Below are positions 1 through 22,627 of a DNA stretch of 64,000 nucleotides, in pieces. The position numbers were made by a program, and so were the translations under genes. Location: assembly GCA_037043455.1 (NCBI GenBank), contig JAWPHD010011491.1, positions 1-64,000 on the forward strand. Direction: 5' to 3'. Within the stretch, counting starts at the first letter, position 1. Each line of letters starts with the position of its first letter. Source of the DNA: Cyrtodaria siliqua. Its lineage: Eukaryota; Mollusca; Bivalvia; Adapedonta; Hiatellidae. Below the pieces are notes generated by a model, which was not told the DNA's origin, ran no database searches, and saw nothing but the letters and a program-made list of their open reading frames with translations.

Positions 1-325
1 CATCAGGCCCCCATACAACACACCTGTAGAGGAAATAAATAGAATTTTTAATGACAACATATTATTTCAGTTTATTACGAGTCACCCCAGAGTAACTGAA
101 CTGAATTTAATGAACAGTGTTTCACTGCATGTCGATACATAAATAGATAATATTGTGCGTGAAAACCGATGAAAATGGAATTTAAAGGATGTAACAGCTC
201 ATAAACACAATATATGTATGGTCATTCAGAGCTGTTGAAAAAAGAAGGTACTTATATGTATAAAGGAATCTGTGAAGCGTGTCCTAGCTACTCTTACATC
301 AAAAAGATTATTTTGGTTCTTTAAT

Positions 326-466
326 GTACCGGAGGCTCGACTCCAATACACTGGACATCCGAGTGGATGTCTCTATCCAACAGACGAGGCAATTGTAGGT
401 GTCTTGAACATAAGAAACTCAGTGGTGTCGGTGAGGATCGAACCTATGACCTCTGTGTTATCCAGA
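326..466 (-). mobile_element. SINE fragment with tRNA-like B box
   Basis: The minus strand contains GGTTCGATCCTCACC (about 431-445), a Pol III B-box-like sequence followed by a degenerate body. It directly abuts the fold-back repeat at 471. No matching A box was found, so this is a truncated copy. Confidence 0.4.
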
Positions 467-470
467 TCAA

Positions 471-960
471 GGGTTTATATTGTGCGAGATCAATACTGGT
501 GGACGGGACGGGACTTGAAGGGCCACAGGCCCGCTGTTTCGATGTGTTTTAAGTCCCAAACACAGGCTTTGATCTCGCACAATATAAACCCGCTGAAAAT
601 ATTTTATTTCTTTAGTATCTGACATTGACGTTTAAGTATTTAATACATACATTTTCCCGACAATGAACATAATACAAATTCTCACAACTTACATTGTATG
701 CCCATCTCTCAACATCAAACGAAGAAAATATACAGCTTTATCCTGTTTTTAACAATTTCAACTTTTTTCAATGAATACATAAATACCGTTGTTTTAAAAA
801 TAACATAATTGTTGTTTTGGATGTTTCCTGATGTTTAAAATGACATCCTAATGGTTGCAGGATGCGGCATCATAGATCTTGATAGGAATTTTAAAATCTG
901 CTCAATAACCTATCAGCACTGAGTGTTTTAATAATCCATGTTAGATGATAAATGTTAAAT
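471..960. repeat. Fold-back dispersed repeat, copy 1
   Basis: GGGTTTATATTGTGCGAGAT... (471-493) returns as a perfect 23-bp inverse at 569-591. The following 350 bp (CTGACATTGACGTTTAAG... CATGTTAGAT) align with 53790-54062. A second copy starts at 53641. Confidence 0.7.
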
Positions 961-994
961 GGCTCATAAATTAGCATTTGTTATGTATAGCCAC

Positions 995-1205
995 CCCAGA
1001 GAGTGGGGAAGGATGCATGGGAATTTCAGAGCCTGCCCTACTCTTGCCAACGATTAGAATGGATGTTCTTTTAAATGTGCTAAAAGAATAGATTCTTGTT
1101 GTTCTTTAATGTTCTCAGAGAATAGATTCCGATCAACAGGGTCCACCTGGTTTACGTTTGCATGCCAACTAACGAAGCTAAGAGAAAGTTGCTTCGTTTA
1201 GAACA
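995..1205. mobile_element. Decayed SINE-family copy
   Basis: CCACCCCAGAGAGTGGGGAAGGATGCATGGGAATTTC..., CCTGCCCTACTCTTG and GGTCCACCTGGTTTACG match the body of the SINE at 57132-57450. Other decayed copies are at 5560-5740, 11325-11440 and 31310-31445. Confidence 0.5.
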
Positions 1206-1304
1206 CACTAAAACAAGAGCTGTCGGAGAACAGCGCAGCTCGACTATTCGATTTTTTGGAGAATAATAAATTTATAGCTAGTATATACCATCAGAAAACA
1301 AGGC

Positions 1305-2728
1305 TACAACAATGTGGGGTGGGGTTGGGGGCACAACATAACTATGTGTAAGAATTGACCAAAACTACACAGAAATATGTAAAAAATAAATAAAAATAAA
1401 AGAAAATCGAGTTTTGAGTGGGGTGCGGGGTGGGGGTGGGAGAGAGGTGGGGGGAGTGGGGGTGGTGCTGGCAACATATATGTGTAAGAAGCTATGTAAT
1501 AATTCACCAAAACAACACAAAAATATGAAGAAAAAAATTAAATAAAAAATCTGAGTTTGAGGGGGGGGGGGGGGGGGGGAATAACATAAGTGTGTAAGAA
1601 CTGACTAAAACAACAAAGAAATATGTAAAAATAAAAAATGAAAATAAAAGTTCCAAGTGTGGGGCGGTTTGAGAGGGTGCGGGGAGGAGGCGGGGGAGGG
1701 TTGCAACATATATGTGTAAGAATTGACTAAAACAACACAGAAATATGTAAAAAAAAAAAAATTCAAGTGTGGGGCGTGGTGGGTGGGGTGATGGGGGGGG
1801 GGGGGGGGGGGGGCCGGGGGGGGAGGGTTGCAACATATATGTGTAAGAAATGACAAAAGCAACACAGAAATATGTAAAAAAAAAAAAAAATCAAGTGTGG
1901 GGCGTGGTGGGTGGGGTGATGGGGGGGGGGGGGGAGGGGCCGGGGGGGGGAGGGTTGCAACATATATGTGTAAGAAATGACAAAAGCAACACAGAAATAT
2001 GTAAAAAAAAAAAAAAAGTTTCAAGTCTGGGGCGGGTTGGGGGTGATGGGTGAGAGGCGAGAGTGCGTTGGGGGTTTGGGGTGGGGCAACATATGTGTGT
2101 AAGAATTGACTAAAACAACAAAGAAATATGTAAAAAAAAAAAAAAAAAAAAATTCAAGTGTGGGGCGTGGTGGGTGAGGTGATTGATAGGGTGAGAGGCG
2201 TGCGGGCGGGGCGGGGAGGGTTGCAACATATATGTAAGAACTGACAAAAGCAACACAGAAATATGTTAAAAAAAACAAAAAAAAACAAGTTTCAAATCTG
2301 GGGCGTGGTGGGGGGTGGATGTGGTGTGAGGCGGTGGGGATGGGGTGGTGGGGGCAGGGAGGGTTGCAACATATAGGTGTAAGAATTGACTAAAACAACA
2401 GAAATATATAAAAAATAAAAATAAAATAAAAAATTCAAGCGTGGGGCGTGGTGGGTGGGGTGATTGGGTGAGAGGCAGGGGGTGGGGGAGGGGGGTGCGG
2501 GTAGGGTTGCAACATATATGTGTAAGAATTGACAAAAGCAACACAGAAATATGTAAAAAAAAAAAAAAACAAGTCTGGGGCGGGGTGGGGGGTGGCGGGG
2601 GTGATGGGGTGAGAGGCGGGGGAGGTGGAGTGGTGGGGGTGGGGAGGGTTGCAACATATATGTGTAAGAATTGACAAAAGCAACACAGAAATATGTAAAA
2701 AAAAATTGTGGAAGGGAGTGGGGACGGG

Positions 2729-2772
<44 letters not shown>

Positions 2773-2775
2773 GGA
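1305..2775 (+). repeat. G-rich tandem repeat of about 110-170-bp units
   Basis: About ten units, each with an anchor GTTGCAACATATATGTGTAAG, an A-tract after CAGAAATATGTA, and a long G-rich stretch (GGGGCGTGGTGGGTGGGG type). It ends in a tract of about 40 G (2730-2772). The G runs are all on the plus strand and could form G-quadruplexes. The proline-rich minus-strand reading frames here are by-products. Confidence 0.9.
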
Positions 2776-2799
2776 GGGAGCCCATGCCCCAATATGGGT

Positions 2800-3455
2800 G
2801 AAGTAATAAGATGCATAATGCTATAACAAATCCCAAACCAAAATTATAGATATATACATGCTTACATGCAAACCTAGATCTGCCTTTATTGCACATTTTA
2901 TGGGCCATCACAATTTGGGTTCCATGGGAGCCCAGAATTTGCAGAAGACAAAATTACTTATCCAACCCTTTACAACATACTACAAGGAAACCAATTCCAA
3001 AATTTAGTTCAGCTAGGACAAAAAATGTAAGAGATATAGACCTGTAAACACAGCTTACACGCAAAATTTGATGTGAAACAGACATATTTTAAGGGCTATC
3101 AGAATTTGGGTTCCATGGGAGCCTAGGGGTTACAGGAACCAAAATTACTTATGCAGCCCTTAAGATAATGCTATAAGGAAGCTAATGGCCAACTTTGGTT
3201 GTGCTAGGGTAAGAATTGTAAGAGATATAGACTTGTAAACACAGCTTACACGCAAAATTTGTTGTGAAATGGGGCACATTTTATGGGCTATCATAATTTG
3301 GGTTCCATGGGAGCCCATGGGTTACAGGAACCAAAATTGCTTATGCAGCCCTTAAGATAATGCTACAAGGAAGCCCATGAACAAATTTGGTTGTGGTAGG
3401 ATAAGAAATGTAAGAGATATACACTTGTAAACACAGCTTACATGCAAACATTAAT
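2800..3455 (+). repeat. Three tandem units of about 190 bp
   Basis: The phrases ATTTGGGTTCCATGGGAGCC and GTAAGAGATATAGACTTGTA recur at about 2912, 3105 and 3298, and about 3028, 3220 and 3409. Similarity between units is about 80-90 percent by eye. They form the second core of element A. Confidence 0.8.
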
Positions 3456-3458
3456 GTG

Positions 3459-3472
3459 GGACGCCGACGCCA

Positions 3473-3508
<36 letters not shown>
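3459..3508 (+). repeat. (GACGCC)n microsatellite
   Basis: Seven to eight GACGCC-like hexamers just before the 3' hairpin of element A. Elements B and C have a degenerate GACGG/GACGCC stretch at the same place. Confidence 0.85.
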
Positions 3509-3555
3509 TGGTGATTACATAAGCTCTCTTATTCTTCGAATAGTCGAGCTAAAAA

Positions 3556-3979
3556 TCAATGGGGCCGGTGTGGCTCTAAACCAGGTCTTACAGTTTCAAG
3601 GCCACCATGCCATCAACTCGGCCACATGAAATATATTTTGTACCAATATATGGTGTTCCTTCTTCCTTCATTCCATCTATGGTCTTCTGTATTATTTCTT
3701 CTTTTATTTTCTTCTGATCTGTTAATCCAACCTACCAATCAACATGACAATATACTTTATAAAATTATGACAATAAAATCTGGAACAAAACTAAATTTCC
3801 AACCTATAATGACAAAAAGATATATATTAATATATACTAGTAATCAAGAATTATTTTCTCCAATTCATGACATGCTATTTTTGAATGGAAATTGATATGT
3901 GGCCATTGTAGAATTCAGAAAGGTGAGTCGGCCCTCAGTGCAAATCAGTATATGTAATAATCTATTAAAAAGATGTCAC
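3556..3979. other. GART intron 3' of coding exon 6, nothing recognised
   Basis: AT-rich, no further GARS motif on the minus strand, no repeat family recognised. The next GART exon must be left of element A or outside the window. Confidence 0.6.
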
Positions 3980-15246
<11,267 letters not shown>

Positions 15247-15657
15247 AAAATGAATCACTGCACACCTACTACAAAGAAATATCTCAAATAAACCACAACA
15301 GAGAGAAATGCCTTTCTTCCAAAATGTGAAAGATGAGCCTGTGTGTTTCGTGAAACTATTTAATAGAGCTTTTCTAGATTGTTTTTTTGGAAGTGGGAGG
15401 ATGCTTTAATCAGGGCACTAGTCAGCTTTTAGAGGACTGGGGCCAGGGCCCTCAGGAAGTGGAATTTTGCGTTGTTTTCATATCAAAGGGGAATTTCTAA
15501 GAAACACAAATTAGTGGGGTTTTTTTATTATTTAAGTGGTACCAAAATTTACCATTTCAAATTGCAAAATGTATGCTGTTTTCCTGTATTGGAGCTGGGA
15601 TGATAATTAAAGGGATCGGTCTCCATCAGAAGTACGCCAAACACTTGTCGTTCACTA
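15247..15657 (+). repeat. 411-bp recent duplicate, copy 1
   Basis: AAAATGAATCACTGCACACC... to ...CTTGTCGTTCACTA. An almost identical copy of the same length is at 33341-33751 (about five substitutions by eye). No terminal inverted repeats, reading frame or target duplication recognised. Confidence 0.9.
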
Positions 15658-15658
15658 G

Positions 15659-15790
15659 CAGTGCTCAAAGAAAATTATTTTAAGAGACAGGCCCAGGGCT
15701 TGTTGCTTCTGAAAATGAACAGGCCCCGATTTGAAATGGACAGGCCCTGATTTGAAATGGACAGGCCCTGATTTAAAATGGAAAGGTCCA
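15659..15790. mobile_element. Left end of a hAT-like element (CAGTGCTCAA)
   Basis: CAGTGCTCAAAGAAAATTAT, then three tandem copies of about 27 bp around GACAGGCCC(C/T)GATTTGAAATG. An inverse end TTTCTTGAGCACTG lies at 21622-21635. It is unclear whether the two ends belong to one element; no matching flanking duplication. Confidence 0.4.
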
Positions 15791-16402
15791 ATATTTTTTT
15801 CTTATTGGAAATGTGTCTTTATTCACTTTTATAGCACACATTTGGGTGATTTCAAAAATAATGAAGCTTTTTATTAACATTCCAATATCTATTTACCAGA
15901 AAGCTAAATAACTAAGTTTTTAAGTCCTGGAGATGTGTTTAGTGGTAGTTGATTCTCATGCAAAGTTTCATCACATTAGCTTGCTTCCTTAAAAATTTAT
16001 GTTGTAAAAACATGTCAAAAAGTGTCCCAAGTGTACTGTTTTGCGTGACATTTCAACTAAAACACCATTTTTAGTTTTGAATAACTATGCAACCAGCTGA
16101 CATATCAGCAAATGGTCTTTTTTATACAGTAGCATGGCATATTCACTATCAGTTACATAACATGTAACCCGTCTCCAAACATGTTTTATTTTTCCATAAG
16201 AGTTTGAAGTTGAAGTGTACTAAGACTTTTTGCACACACTTTTTCACCAGAATTGGTGTACTGAGGTGCTGGTAGAAAAGGTGTTGATAATGAGGTGAAT
16301 AAAAGTTTTCTATTTCAGCACATAAATATGTATTCTTTAAGTTTTTCTACATTTCTATACATTATCTTGTTCATTGAACTTGTTGACAGCCATATACAAT
16401 AA

Positions 16403-17316
16403 CAGGGTTCGACACTAACGCTAGCCCGCTAGCCCGAGGCTAGTCACTTTCGAGAAGGACTAGTAAAAACTCACAGTTGACAAGCCCGACGGGCTAGTTG
16501 TTTTTATTATTTAAATGTCGATTTTAAATGATCTTATATGATCCTGATGCTGAAAATTGCCACTGATTGGCACTTTTTTCTTTGAGGGAGCAAAATGCTG
16601 AAAAATAACCGGCGTTTTATACATATCCCCACATCTTTTTCTGTAGAGACGCTAGCATTTCTATCACTGTATTAATTTCTAAGCATTTTATTGACATGAT
16701 GGCCTTCACATTGTAAACAAACATGTGGCGATATTTAAATACGGAACACTGTCTCCATCAAAACAAACGAAAAACAGAATAGGAAAAGCGTCATCAGCAA
16801 AAAACAACATGATTCAAATAAACACATTCGTGTGTATTTTAGCCATCGTGTAAGTGCCTACAGAGCCCTTTTCCCAGTTCCCAGTCGGCATGACTTTAAA
16901 CGAAATTTGATTGTAGAAAATGCCTTATGCAGGCCGCTGCAAAGAAAGGTATAATGGCCGTGGCTTATAAATAAATTTGACTATTACCTAGTCACAAAGC
17001 TGTTGTCTTGCAATATTTACAAGCAGTACAGTCATATAGGAAATGCAACCTCAGCTATAGATGGAGCCGGATTATGAAGTTTCTACTCAGACATGCCTTT
17101 GCGAGGGAGAGAACCCACGCTGGTCAGATGTCTGTCTATAGCTCCAAAGCCTGGAGGCCTTATCCATGGAGCTGCCAAGCCATGATATTTTGGTATCTTT
17201 TTATTTTGCCGCAAAAGAGTAAAAGGAGGACTAGTTGGTTTTAAGAAGGGCTAGTAAAAATAAGAAGGCACTAGCCCTGTAGGCTAGTAGTCATAAAACG
17301 TTAGTGTCTAACCCTG
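16403..17316. mobile_element. hAT-type element, 914 bp
   Basis: Starts CAGGGTTCGACACTAACG and ends CGTTAGTGTCTAACCCTG, with AATAA flanks at 16398-16402 and 17317-17321. Subterminal CTAGCCCG/CGGGCTAG repeats occur at both ends. No transposase frame of useful length. Same family as 8630, 9037 and the end at 59863. Confidence 0.8.
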
Positions 17317-18074
17317 AATAACCAGTCAAAAACTGTCCCAAGTGTACAATTTAGCATAAATGATAGATATTTTTAAAGTCCACATGCCTTTTCAATCTCT
17401 AAGCACTTTTTTAGTAAGAACATGTCCAATAGGCATCAGCTATGACAACATTGTGATGGTAAGATAGCATGTAAAAATAATTCTGGCATATTTGTGTTGT
17501 CCCAAGTGTACATGAAATTTGACAATTTTTATTGAGAGGTGTCAGTTCCAGGAAAATTATACCACAATTCATTCTATTACAAGGCAGCAAGCAGAAAGGT
17601 GTAATTTCCATAGAAAATAGTCTGGAGAAGTGTTCTAATGGTAAAAAAACATGATATTTTGTAAATATTCCAAATTAACTTACAAGAAAAAAAGGTAAAA
17701 TCATATATTTTTGTTGTTAACAATTATATTTGTTCTTTCTCTGTTCCATAGTAAGGCAACATTCTTCTACTTGACATATGCTGTATAAGGTTTAATAGAT
17801 AATGCCTCTATGAGTATTTTACTCTGCACATAAATATAACTATTGTTATTGTACACTTGGGACATAAAAATCTGGTTTTGCTCATTACACTTGATAAATG
17901 TCAAATAAGTTTTCAGGAAATGATTTGATACATTAAAGATGGCAACTCTGGTCCTTAAAAGTTCCCTTTGAGGGCACTTTAAGAAGTAAAACTGTTGTGA
18001 CTCCAACTCAAACACATATTCAAGGCCTTTTTTTAGAAGGCCAGAGACCATTATATCAAATGAAGATTAATTGA

Positions 18075-19190
18075 GGTACCGGTACACTTGTTTGGATGTA
18101 CAGTCTAGGTACAGAGATAAACTGGCTTGGATGTACAGAGGTACACCTTTTTACATCCAAAAAGGTGTACCTCTGTTTGAATATACAGAGATTCAGTTGT
18201 TTGAATGTACAGAGGAATACTTGCTTGGATGTACAGAGGTATATGTGCAGAGGTGCATTTGTTTGGATGTACTCATGTTCACCGATATACAGAGGTACAG
18301 CTGTATAGAGGTACTAGTACTTGTCTAGATGTAAAGAGGTACCATTGTTTGCATGTACAGAGGCACCATTGTTTGCATTTATAAACCAGATGTACTGAAG
18401 TACACTTGTTTGGCTGTACAGATGTAGAGGTACATTTCTTTGCATGTATCAGATGTACATTATTATGTACACTTGTTTGGCTGTACAAATGTACCGAGAT
18501 ACAATTGTTTGCATGTGCCAGAGGTACATTTGTTTGCATGTACCAGAGGTACATTATTATGTACACTTGTTTGGCTGTACAGATGGACAGAGGTTCATTT
18601 GTTAAGATATACAGAGATATAGATTTACACTTTTTTTCTACATGTGAGCATACGTACACTTGTTTGGATTTATAGATGACAGATACATGTTAAGATGTAC
18701 AGATGTAGATTTGGTTGGATGTACAGAGTTACACATGTATGGATGTATATAAGAGGTACAATTGTAAGGATGTATAGAGGTATAAAGGTACACTTGTTTG
18801 AATGTACAAAGGTACACTAAATGTTTGGGTGTACAGGGGTACACTTGTTAAGATGTACAGAGGTACACCTTTTTTGGATTTACAGAGATACATCTGTTTG
18901 GATACAGAGAGGTACACTTGTTTGCATGTACATATGTGCAGCTGTTTTGCTGTAAAGATGTATGGAGGTACACTTGTTTGCATGTACAGAGGCACAGAGG
19001 TAAGCTTATTTGAAAGTAGAAAGGTACGGCAACACTTGTTTGCATGTACAGGTCAGAGATACATTTGTTTGGCTGTACATTGAATGTAGAAAAGTACGCT
19101 TGTTTTAATGTACATACATATGTACACTTGTTTCACTGTACATAAATGTATTGGTACACTTTTGTTGCATGTACAGAGGTACAAGAACAA
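18075..19190 (+). repeat. Minisatellite, about 24-30-bp unit
   Basis: About 35-40 degenerate copies of GTACACTTGTTTGCATGTACAGAG over 1.1 kb. The unit contains a GTAC-centred palindrome. Several long open frames on both strands arise from a period often divisible by three; they show Tyr/Cys-rich repeats and no recognisable domain. Confidence 0.9.
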
Positions 19191-20739
19191 GTGTCTGAGT
19201 TCAGGTATGAGTTTAATAATTGTGTTCTGGCTTGGGATATAATACTTCAGACCATTATGTTTAAGCATTTAACATGACTTCATTTGTTAAGAGTTATGTA
19301 TAATCAGTTGGATTGTATAGATGTTTGTTAAAGTAAATTGTTTTAGTGTTTGAATAATATAACAATAATAAAGGTATTCCTACGGAAAGTTAATCTTGGT
19401 AATTCATTTGATAATTTAGAAAGTTTAATTTGTTCAATAGTTTTGTCCAAAGTGTACACATTTATAAATCTTTTATCAAATGCTATAAATTCACTCTTAT
19501 TTATGAGGTATCAATATATTTATTGTAAGTTTTTGGGAGTCTACCAGAACAAAAGCAAAGATTTATTATTCCACTATATATTGTCTTAATCATGTTAATG
19601 CTAAGATATTATTCAATCATTACTTTATTCTCATAAGATCTCTTGTTTTCAGAATAATAGAAAATCACTTTGCAATATTTAATTTTTCTATATTGTATGG
19701 AATTTTATCGTGAAATAACATTATAAGTGTTTATATTTACATATGTTCCTACAGGAACACTGATTTACACATTAAAATAAACATATTGATGATGTTAGTC
19801 AATTGTCCCAAGTGTACAGAATTATGGTTAATGTTTAAAACAAAACAAATGAAGAAATGTTATGCTCTTTAAGGGCATTCATGGATCATTGAAACCAAGA
19901 AAATGAGTGAATCATTGTTTAAAGTTTTATTTTGATGCTGTATTAACATTCATTGTTCATTTCTCTCCAAATGATTTGAGATAGAACGGTCTAAACCTGC
20001 AAACATTAATTGTAATCTTTAACTATTAAATCTTAAAACAGAATATTACAAATAAAATTCCTGTTTAACACATAGGTCATGGGGCAAATTTTAAAAGTTC
20101 TTAACTTTGTAGCCAGTTGACTCTGTTTTAAGATCAGAAATGTATGTTGATTTTTAATAATGCAAGGCATTGTCCCAAGTGTACAAAAAAGCAAGACAAT
20201 GTGGCTTTTTTTAAGTATTCATATTTTTGGCAAATTTTAATTTACACTTATGAAACTTTGCAAATATCTCGAGTATGTCCTAAATTATGCAAAACATAAA
20301 GTTTACTCTTCAAAAGTTTAAGATAATGTTGCATAAAAATGACATTAAGGTGTGTGTTTATAAAATAATGGGACTTAAAAGCATAAAAACCTATATTTTT
20401 CAATTGTATTTTGGACTACAGAACATATTTTTACTAAAAAATTATTGTTGAACATGTTACTTTATATGTACATGCTGCAAAAACAGTATTATGATTATTG
20501 TTTGAGATAATTTGTGAATCACAATTTGGTTATTTATTTCACAAAAGTTCATTAAAATTCATATAAACACTTAGATTTTTATTGTAACATGTTAACTTAT
20601 CCATTGGCCGTATTCATGACATAAACTTGAACATATTGGCTAACTATTGCACTAAAAATTATAATCCCATCTGTAATTTGAAATGTTACCAAAAAATTAC
20701 ACTTATGCTTCATTATTTTTGAAATCACCCATTTGTTAC

Positions 20740-20930
20740 GTATGTATTAATCAAGCTCAGAACCTCCTCTGACTAGATTTTTCTTTTTGCTACCACTTTA
20801 TGCTCCCTGGTCAGCGGACTTATTTACCATTTCGTTTAAAATATGGAGCCAAATTTTTAATCAGGTTTTATGAGACTATCAGAGCCTCCTCTGGCTATAT
20901 TTTTTCTTTTTGTCACCACTTTCTCCAAGT
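20740..20930 (+). repeat. Imperfect direct repeat of about 125 bp spacing
   Basis: CAGAACCTCCTCTGACTAGATTTTTCTTTTTGCTACCACTTT recurs as CAGAGCCTCCTCTGGCTATATTTTTTCTTTTTGTCACCACTTT. Confidence 0.6.
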
Positions 20931-22529
20931 AAAGAATTAGGAGCCTAGATTAGAATTCATTTAAAAGTAGGATTCCAGGAACTCCTTACACCTTAAATAA
21001 TGAATAGAAATATATTTTATATCTGTATTTATACATATACAGTATATATATTTTTCTTTCCACCAACATGTATTTGTAAAGGACAGTTTTTCTTATTTGA
21101 TTATGTAAAAAAAAACACAAAAAAAACCCGGAATTATGTACCATCCGAACTACTATGACACCGCACTTTTACGGCCCGAACATTTCACAAACATTCAATC
21201 GAAATACCATCAATAACGATTTTTTTTTCATGCATTAGTGTGTTTTTAATGACAAAAACGGTATTTCTTACCACAAAGGAAAGAAAACACAACCCTAATA
21301 GCAGAATAATGAGTTTTATGTCAACAACTGTCGACCTCAAAGTTGTGACAAACTGCCAACACGAAGCCAGGCTAAATATTCGAACTTCTTCTTATTGTTT
21401 CAATGTGTGTATAACACATTTTAATTACTTTATTGCAAGTGTTTTCACAGTTCACAATACACATTGAGTATTTTGTCGTGAGGAACTTGAGCTTGAGATC
21501 CAGTAAAACCTTTTTTTGGGGGGATTTTTTTTTTTTAAGACAGGCCCGACGGGCTCCTCGTCTGCAAAATGAGACAGGCCCGGAATGAATTTCGAGGAGC
21601 CCCGGGCGTCGGGCTATCCTATTTCTTGAGCACTGAGTGACTGACTAGACGACTGCATCACTGCGCATGTCCTATTAGGAAAAGACTGCTCCTTCATAAT
21701 CATGTTCACTTTTGTACGAGAGTAAACTTTTTTTTACACTTTGTTCTTACCTATCGATGACTGCAAATAATAATAGACATATTGAAATAGTGTTTGCGGT
21801 AGTTTTTAAATGGGTTATGAATTTGCCTTTAACCAAAAACTGTTTTTTAAACTAGGCAAATTTTGAAAAAAAGGTTGCTCCTGCATAATCATGCTCATTT
21901 TTGTGTAGGGCCAAACAAAATAATATGTGTGGTTCAGGTAACATTGGGAAAAAAAATAGGGTAGGTAGGTAGGATTTTTTTTTTTTTTTTTTTTCTCTCG
22001 ACACGTTCCAAAAATAGGTCAAACACAGTGTTTTAATACTTTTGTAATACTTTGCTTAATATGTTTGTTTGGTTATTGGCTCTTTATACAACCAGGACAA
22101 TATTTTTAAAAAATGTAGCATGTCAGAGCAAAATAAATTCATTTGACTAAAATAAAAATGCACATATCTGTTTTTAAGTCCTTTTTGAAAGTGAAATATA
22201 TTAAAAAGAAATTGACAAGAGGGTTGCAAAGATGCAAAGTCTGCACTCAGTATATAAGTGAACGGTGTCCCATCCACTTCTGGAGAACATTGATATTTAA
22301 ACTATTAAAATTTATTATAATATTTCACCCTTAAAGATGAAATTTGTCCTAAATCAACAAATCCGTTGTTGATATGTTTTTAATTATTAAATATCATTAT
22401 AAATACGATATTTACTATGCTATTGATGTATGTTTAGTGAAAATATGTTTTGAAAGATAAAAACCGAAAAGGCGAACAGGCATTGCTAAAAAATCGAAAA
22501 AAATCTAAGGGGAAAAACTCTTGCGCGAA

Positions 22530-22557
22530 TTACCGGAAATGACGTCATTGGGAACAA
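22530..22557 (+). promoter_or_regulatory. ETS-CRE-CCAAT promoter cluster
   Basis: CCGGAAAT, then TGACGTCA, then ATTGG lie within 28 bp, about 75-95 bp before the ATG at 22628. The combination is typical of compact TATA-less promoters in animals. It supports that the short reading frame downstream is or was expressed. Confidence 0.4.
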
Positions 22558-22627
22558 ACTATTTTTTGTTTACATTGGGACTGAACGCAAAACAGTATAC
22601 CTTGTGTGAAAATGTGAGAATTAAACG

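Larger units (their letters stand above)
1212..3555 (+). mobile_element. Hairpin-ended tandem-repeat element A (2.3 kb)
   Basis: Begins ACAAGAG with a hairpin (GCTGT/ACAGC, 1219-1234), then AGCTCGACTATTCGA (1237-1251). It ends with ATAAGCT, a hairpin TATTC-TTC-GAATA (3530-3542) and the exact inverse TCGAATAGTCGAGCT (3536-3550) followed by AAAAA. Between are two unrelated tandem blocks: G-rich units (about 1305-2775) and about 190-bp units (about 2800-3450), then a (GACGCC)n tract. The architecture resembles bivalve pearl-type/Helentron-derived elements. No coding capacity. Confidence 0.65.
16023..20184. repeat. Field of a dispersed 14-bp motif TGTCCCAAGTGTAC
   Basis: Exact copies at 16023-16036, 17334-17347, 17498-17511, 19804-19817 and 20171-20184, an exact inverse at 17851-17864, and one single-mismatch copy at 19444-19457. 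Several lie next to CAAAAA or GACAAT phrases. The core CAAGTGTAC is the inverse of the minisatellite core GTACACTTG at 18075-19190. Confidence 0.85.

Noticed and set aside
1304..2911. Several long proline- and phenylalanine-rich minus-strand reading frames
   Set aside because: They are translations of the G-rich tandem array; overlapping frames are open because of low complexity, with no domain or start context.
1..3979. Further GART exons
   Set aside because: The next conserved stretches (GILYAG, NCRFGDPE types) were not found on the minus strand.
18071..19268. Reading frames of 70-126 codons on both strands
   Set aside because: They coincide with the GTACACTTG minisatellite, and repeats of the DNA unit explain them.
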